A stretch of DNA of 64,000 nt from Rufibacter immobilis (GTDB lineage Bacteria; Bacteroidota; Bacteroidia; Cytophagales; Hymenobacteraceae), in contig NZ_RJJE01000017.1 in the NCBI RefSeq assembly GCF_003721565.1, positions 434,001-498,000 on the forward strand, read 5' to 3'. This document shows, in pieces, positions 60,098 through 64,000 of this stretch. The notes under the pieces are model-generated. The model searched no databases. It was not told the origin of the DNA and saw only the letters and a list, made by a program, of their open reading frames with translations. How positions within the stretch are numbered: position 1 is the first letter of the stretch; the number at the start of each line of letters is the position of its first letter. A program made the translations under genes and the position numbers.

Positions 60098-63000
60098 ATG
60101 ACTCTCAGTGATTTAGCTCAAAATCGGGTTTCTGTAGAATCAACAAACAACCTTAATTCTCACTTTATGTCAGATTTAGTACTAACTAATTTGCCGCCGG
60201 TAGACAAGCTGCAGGACAAGTGGCTACACAGGAAGCTTACTACGTTCGTGGCGCTGGTACTGGCCTTCCTGTACCTGGGTAGCAGCTTCGCTTATGCGCA
60301 GCAAAGAACCGTGACCGGTACAGTAACCGGCGAGGGCGGTTCACCTCTAATTGGGGTAACCGTCTTGCTCAAAGGAACCTCTACCGCCACAGCCACAGAT
60401 GCAAACGGTGGCTTCTCATTACCTGTCACCGGTAATGCCGCTACCCTGGTGGTTTCCTATATTGGTTACGTGACCCAAGAGGTACCTGTAGGGAGCCAGT
60501 CAACGGTGAACGTTAACCTGCAGACAGATGCGAAGGCTTTGGAAGAAGTAGTGGTAGTGGGGTATGGTACCCAGCGCCGCGAAGACGTAACCGGGTCTGT
60601 AGCGACCATCTCTGAGGAAAACTTCAACAGAGGTCAGGTAACAACCCCAGAGCAATACCTGACTGGTAGAGTGGCCGGGGTGCAGATCACGAATAATGGC
60701 GGGGCACCTGGTTCCGGAAGCACCATCAGAATCAGGGGCGGAGCTTCTTTGGGGGCCAGCAATGATCCTCTTATTGTGATTGATGGAGTGCCTGTAGAAA
60801 ACGGCACTATTGCTGGTTCACCCAATCCTTTGAGTCTTATTAACCCCAATGACATTGAGTCTTTCAACATTTTGAAAGATGCTTCGGCGGCCGCTATCTA
60901 TGGTTCACGTGCCTCTAACGGGGTAATCATTATCACCACAAAGAAAGGTCAGGCAGGGGAGCGTTTTAAAGTTAATTTCAGCACCCTGGGTTCTATCTAC
61001 AAAATCACAGATAAGGTTGATGTCCTTTCCGCTGGTGAATTCCGTGACGCGGTAATGAGAGAAAAAGGTTCTGATCAACAAGCTCTCTTAGGAAACGCCG
61101 ATACGGATTGGCAGGATCAGATTTACAGAACAGCCTTTGGTGTTGATAATAACTTGGTTTTCAGTGGATCTGTTAAAGATTTACCTTACAGAGTATCTCT
61201 TGGTTACTTAGACCAGCAAGGAACCCTCAAAACAGGTAACCTTAAAAGAAGCTCTGTCGCTTTAAACCTTAACCCAAGCTTTTTAGATGATCACTTGCGG
61301 GTTAATCTAAACGTGAGAGGTTCCCTTTCTAAAAGTCGTTTTGCAGACCAGGGTGCCATTGGTTCAGCCGTAGCGTTTGATCCCACACAGCCGGTTTATT
61401 CTGATGACACTCGTTTTGGCGGTTATTTTGAATGGGCAGATGGAAATGGCCCAAAACTGTTAGCGCCCAGAAACCCATTAAGTATGTTGGAGCAAAGACG
61501 TGATGAGGGAGAGGCTAAACGAAGCATTGGTAACCTGCAATTAGATTACCGATTCCATTTTCTCCCAGAACTGCGCGCTAACCTTAACGTTGGTTATGAT
61601 ATTTCCAGAAGTGAAGGAGGAACTGTGGTTGCCCCAACCTTGGCATCTGGCTATTCCACCGGTGGTAGCCGTAGCCAATATGAGCAGGAGAGAGACAACA
61701 AACTGTTAGATTTCTACCTGAATTACGCCAAAGACATTACGGCTCTAAAAAGCAGGGTAGATGTAACGGCAGGTTATTCTTACCAGTCATTCAGAACCTA
61801 TAGCCCTACGTTTGCCACCTTCAATGAGGCAGGTGACGTGCAATTATCTGAACCTGCTCCTTTCCCTAATGAGGTTGAAAATGCTTTGATTGGTTTCTTC
61901 GGCCGTATCAACTACACTTTCAATGACAAGTATGTTTTGACGGCTAACATTAGGAGAGACGGGTCTTCCAGATTCGCACCAGATGCAAGATGGGGTACTT
62001 TCCCGGCTTTGGCTTTTGCCTGGAGAATCAATGAGGAAGGTTTCCTGAAAAATGTTTCAGCTATCAGTGACCTGAAACTTAGAGTAGGGTATGGTGTTAC
62101 TGGCCAGCAGGACATTGGTTCTTATTATCCTTACCTAGCCCGTTATACGTTCAGTGAGAACACTGCCATGTACCCGTTTGGAGATCAATTTTATAATTCC
62201 TTACGACCAGCTGGTTATGCTAGCGATATTAAATGGGAAGAGACGAAACAATACAACCTAGGTTTAGACTTTGGTTTCTTCAACGGTAAATTCTCTGGTA
62301 CAGTAGAATATTACAAAAAGGAAACAGAAGACCTGTTAGGCACTGTTATACCGGCAGCAGGTTCTAACTTATCTAACAGCCTTTTCACTAACGTGGGAAG
62401 CCTTGAATCTGAAGGGGTGGAAGTAACCTTGAATTTCAATCCTATCTCAACTGAGAACCTTAACTGGAATTTCGGGGTGAACGGTACTTACACAGATGTT
62501 ACCATTACCCGCTTAACCAACGTAGACAGTGAGAACAGCGTAGGCAGCCCACAAGGCGGTATTTCTGGAGGAACGGGTAACACGGCTCAGGTACATACCG
62601 TGGGGTATACGCCATACGCTTTCTATGTATACAAGCAGGTGTACAATGAGCAAGGCAATCCGGTTGAAGGAGTGTACGCCGATTTGAACAATGATGGAAT
62701 CATCAACCAGAATGACCTGTACCGTTACAAATCGCCAATGGCTCCGGTTTACCTGGGCTTCAGCAATGACCTTACTTATAAGAACTTCAATCTGAACTTT
62801 GTTTTACGTGCTAATCTAGGGAACTACGTTTACAATAACGTATTCTCAAACAATGGCACGTACCAAAACATTAACCGCACAGACTTCTTGACCAACATGT
62901 CTAGAAATGTGTTAGAAAGTAACTTCACAGGCTCAAGTGCTGAACAACAACGTTTGTTATCTGATTACTACGTGCAGAACGCCTCTTTCCTGCGCATGGA

Positions 63001-63193
63001 TAACATTTCCTTAGGGTATAACTTCGGGAAAGTGGCCAGAGAAAAAGTGAATCTTCGCTTATCTGCCACCGTGCAAAATGTGTTTGTGATTACTAACTAC
63101 AAAGGGTTAGACCCAGAGGTAGGCGGTGGTATTGATAATAATCTATATCCTAGATCGCGTGTGTTCTCTTTAGGAGCTAACCTTGATTTCTAA
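60098..63193 (+). CDS. susC: SusC/RagA-type TonB-dependent outer-membrane transporter
   Basis: 1031 residues. An alternative start is ATG 60167; both precede a signal peptide at about 46-68 (VALVLAFLYLGSSFAYAQ). Carboxypeptidase-D-like domain at about 70-145 (TVTGTVTGEGGSPLIGVTVLLKG). The SusC box is LEEVVVVGYGTQRREDVTGSVATI. Plug and a 22-strand barrel follow to the terminal F. It imports malto-oligosaccharides or related glycans with SusD, energised by TonB. The operator at 60056 overlaps its promoter region. Confidence 0.93.
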   Translation: MTLSDLAQNRVSVESTNNLNSHFMSDLVLTNLPPVDKLQDKWLHRKLTTFVALVLAFLYLGSSFAYAQQRTVTGTVTGEGGSPLIGVTVLLKGTSTATATDANGGFSLPVTGNAATLVVSYIGYVTQEVPVGSQSTVNVNLQTDAKALEEVVVVGYGTQRREDVTGSVATISEENFNRGQVTTPEQYLTGRVAGVQITNNGGAPGSGSTIRIRGGASLGASNDPLIVIDGVPVENGTIAGSPNPLSLINPNDIESFNILKDASAAAIYGSRASNGVIIITTKKGQAGERFKVNFSTLGSIYKITDKVDVLSAGEFRDAVMREKGSDQQALLGNADTDWQDQIYRTAFGVDNNLVFSGSVKDLPYRVSLGYLDQQGTLKTGNLKRSSVALNLNPSFLDDHLRVNLNVRGSLSKSRFADQGAIGSAVAFDPTQPVYSDDTRFGGYFEWADGNGPKLLAPRNPLSMLEQRRDEGEAKRSIGNLQLDYRFHFLPELRANLNVGYDISRSEGGTVVAPTLASGYSTGGSRSQYEQERDNKLLDFYLNYAKDITALKSRVDVTAGYSYQSFRTYSPTFATFNEAGDVQLSEPAPFPNEVENALIGFFGRINYTFNDKYVLTANIRRDGSSRFAPDARWGTFPALAFAWRINEEGFLKNVSAISDLKLRVGYGVTGQQDIGSYYPYLARYTFSENTAMYPFGDQFYNSLRPAGYASDIKWEETKQYNLGLDFGFFNGKFSGTVEYYKKETEDLLGTVIPAAGSNLSNSLFTNVGSLESEGVEVTLNFNPISTENLNWNFGVNGTYTDVTITRLTNVDSENSVGSPQGGISGGTGNTAQVHTVGYTPYAFYVYKQVYNEQGNPVEGVYADLNNDGIINQNDLYRYKSPMAPVYLGFSNDLTYKNFNLNFVLRANLGNYVYNNVFSNNGTYQNINRTDFLTNMSRNVLESNFTGSSAEQQRLLSDYYVQNASFLRMDNISLGYNFGKVAREKVNLRLSATVQNVFVITNYKGLDPEVGGGIDNNLYPRSRVFSLGANLDF

Positions 63194-63210
63194 CATCTAA
63201 CAAGAAACCA

Positions 63211-64000
63211 ATGACTACAAATATTTTAAAGAAAATGGTGCTGGCAGGAGTAATCGCATTTGCGGTTACCTCCTGTACAGATGATCTGGAGCTTACCCCA
63301 AAATATGAGGTTACTTCAGCCAGTTTGTACAAAGACTTCGCTAACTATAAGCCAGTATTGGCAAAGGTTTACGGCGGGTATTCCTTAACTGGATTGAAAT
63401 CTGACGGGGCTCCAGACTTGTCTGGTTTTGATGAAGGTAAATCAAACTACATTCGGGCCTTTTGGACACTTCAGGAACTGTCTACAGATGAAGCGGTCAT
63501 TGCTTGGAGTGATGTTTTTCCAGTACATAATATGAACTGGAATTCAGGTACTGAGGCGGTGCGCATGATGTATGATCGTATTTTTTATCAAATCGCCCTG
63601 TGCAATGAGTTCTTAAGAAATACTACTGATGCTCAACTGGCTGAAAACGGGATTACCGGTAATAACCTGGAGGAAGCGAAGAAATACAGAGCTGAAGTTC
63701 GTTTCTTGAGAGCCATGTCCTATTGGCATGCACTTGATCTGTATGGTAACGTTCCTTTTGTGACAGAAGCAGATCAGGTCGGCTTTTTCAACCCAACTCA
63801 GATTTCGCGCACTGAGCTGTTCAATTTTGTTGAATCTGAGTTGAAAGCGGTGGAAGCTGAATTAGTAGCCCCACGGCAGAATGAATACGCCCGCGCAGAT
63901 AAGGCCGCTGCCTGGATGGTTCTTGCAAAATTGTACCTAAACGCTCAGGTCTACGTTGGGCAGGATAGAAATACAGATGCCGTTACTTATTCTAAGAAAG
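63211..64000 (+). CDS. susD: SusD/RagB glycan-binding lipoprotein, partial
   Basis: At least 263 residues to the window end. Lipoprotein signal with Cys in VTSCTDD (lipobox near 18-21). Helical SusD start with LELTPKYEV; EAKKYRAEVRFLRAMSYWHALDLYGNVPFV is the family TPR-like core. Caps SusC at the cell surface and binds glycan. It begins 18 nt after the susC stop. Confidence 0.92.
   Translation, partial: MTTNILKKMVLAGVIAFAVTSCTDDLELTPKYEVTSASLYKDFANYKPVLAKVYGGYSLTGLKSDGAPDLSGFDEGKSNYIRAFWTLQELSTDEAVIAWSDVFPVHNMNWNSGTEAVRMMYDRIFYQIALCNEFLRNTTDAQLAENGITGNNLEEAKKYRAEVRFLRAMSYWHALDLYGNVPFVTEADQVGFFNPTQISRTELFNFVESELKAVEAELVAPRQNEYARADKAAAWMVLAKLYLNAQVYVGQDRNTDAVTYSKK

Overview
The window looks like chromosome from a member of the Bacteroidota, most likely order Cytophagales and close to Rufibacter or Hymenobacter. 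The evidence is a gliding-motility ABC transporter (gldA, gldF, gldG), secreted proteins with type IX secretion C-terminal domains, a SusC/SusD pair, a Bacteroidetes-type Crp/Fnr regulator and an AHSA1/SRPBCC pair. Genus assignment is inference. No rRNA, tRNA or CRISPR array was seen.

Positions 1-9,050 form a mobile and defence island. It holds a SEFIR-domain protein cut by the window edge, a 39-residue membrane peptide gene followed by a large hairpin and a terminator, a zinc-ribbon protein with a HEPN-type RX4H motif, an HNH protein, a second RX4H protein, a response regulator and histidine kinase, and a tyrosine recombinase. A decayed second copy of the HNH gene start abuts the recombinase, which suggests repeated gain and loss.

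Positions 9,251-19,067 hold a type I restriction-modification operon (hsdR, hsdM, hsdS) with a PD-(D/E)XK nuclease gene inserted between hsdR and hsdM. Three genes of unknown function follow.

Positions 19,275-37,409 contain an M28 peptidase, a thioesterase and a glycogen/starch block: GT3 glycogen synthase, GH31 alpha-glucosidase, GT4 glycosyltransferase, GH13 branching enzyme and a secreted alpha-amylase. A large secreted beta-helix protein and an outer-membrane barrel follow.

Positions 37,542-45,425 carry two SRPBCC proteins, a GlxA-type regulator, a VOC protein, and then an AT-rich block (40.8-45.4 kb) of SDR oxidoreductases, regulators and a membrane thioredoxin-like protein that looks acquired. 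Positions 45,832-58,571 look like core genome: an outer-membrane protein, a TPR protein, etfBA, a bifunctional nuclease, a CNT nucleoside transporter, an Mla-like ABC pair, two SDRs, gldA/gldF/gldG and a GNAT. Positions 58,779-64,000 hold a LacI regulator divergent from susC/susD.

Two features cross the layout. First, a family of about 18 intergenic palindromes (core GTTTAGGGGCTGTTTTT and its complement) runs from 16.1 to 58.8 kb. It sits mostly at gene 3' ends and is absent from the defence island and the AT-rich block. The two arms change together from copy to copy, so the fold rather than the sequence appears to be kept. Second, a 16-bp palindrome (AGGAAATCGATTTCCT) lies upstream of susC, and a one-mismatch copy lies upstream of the alpha-amylase gene 30 kb away. 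A partial copy lies in front of lacI. This suggests a starch or maltodextrin regulon under the LacI protein.
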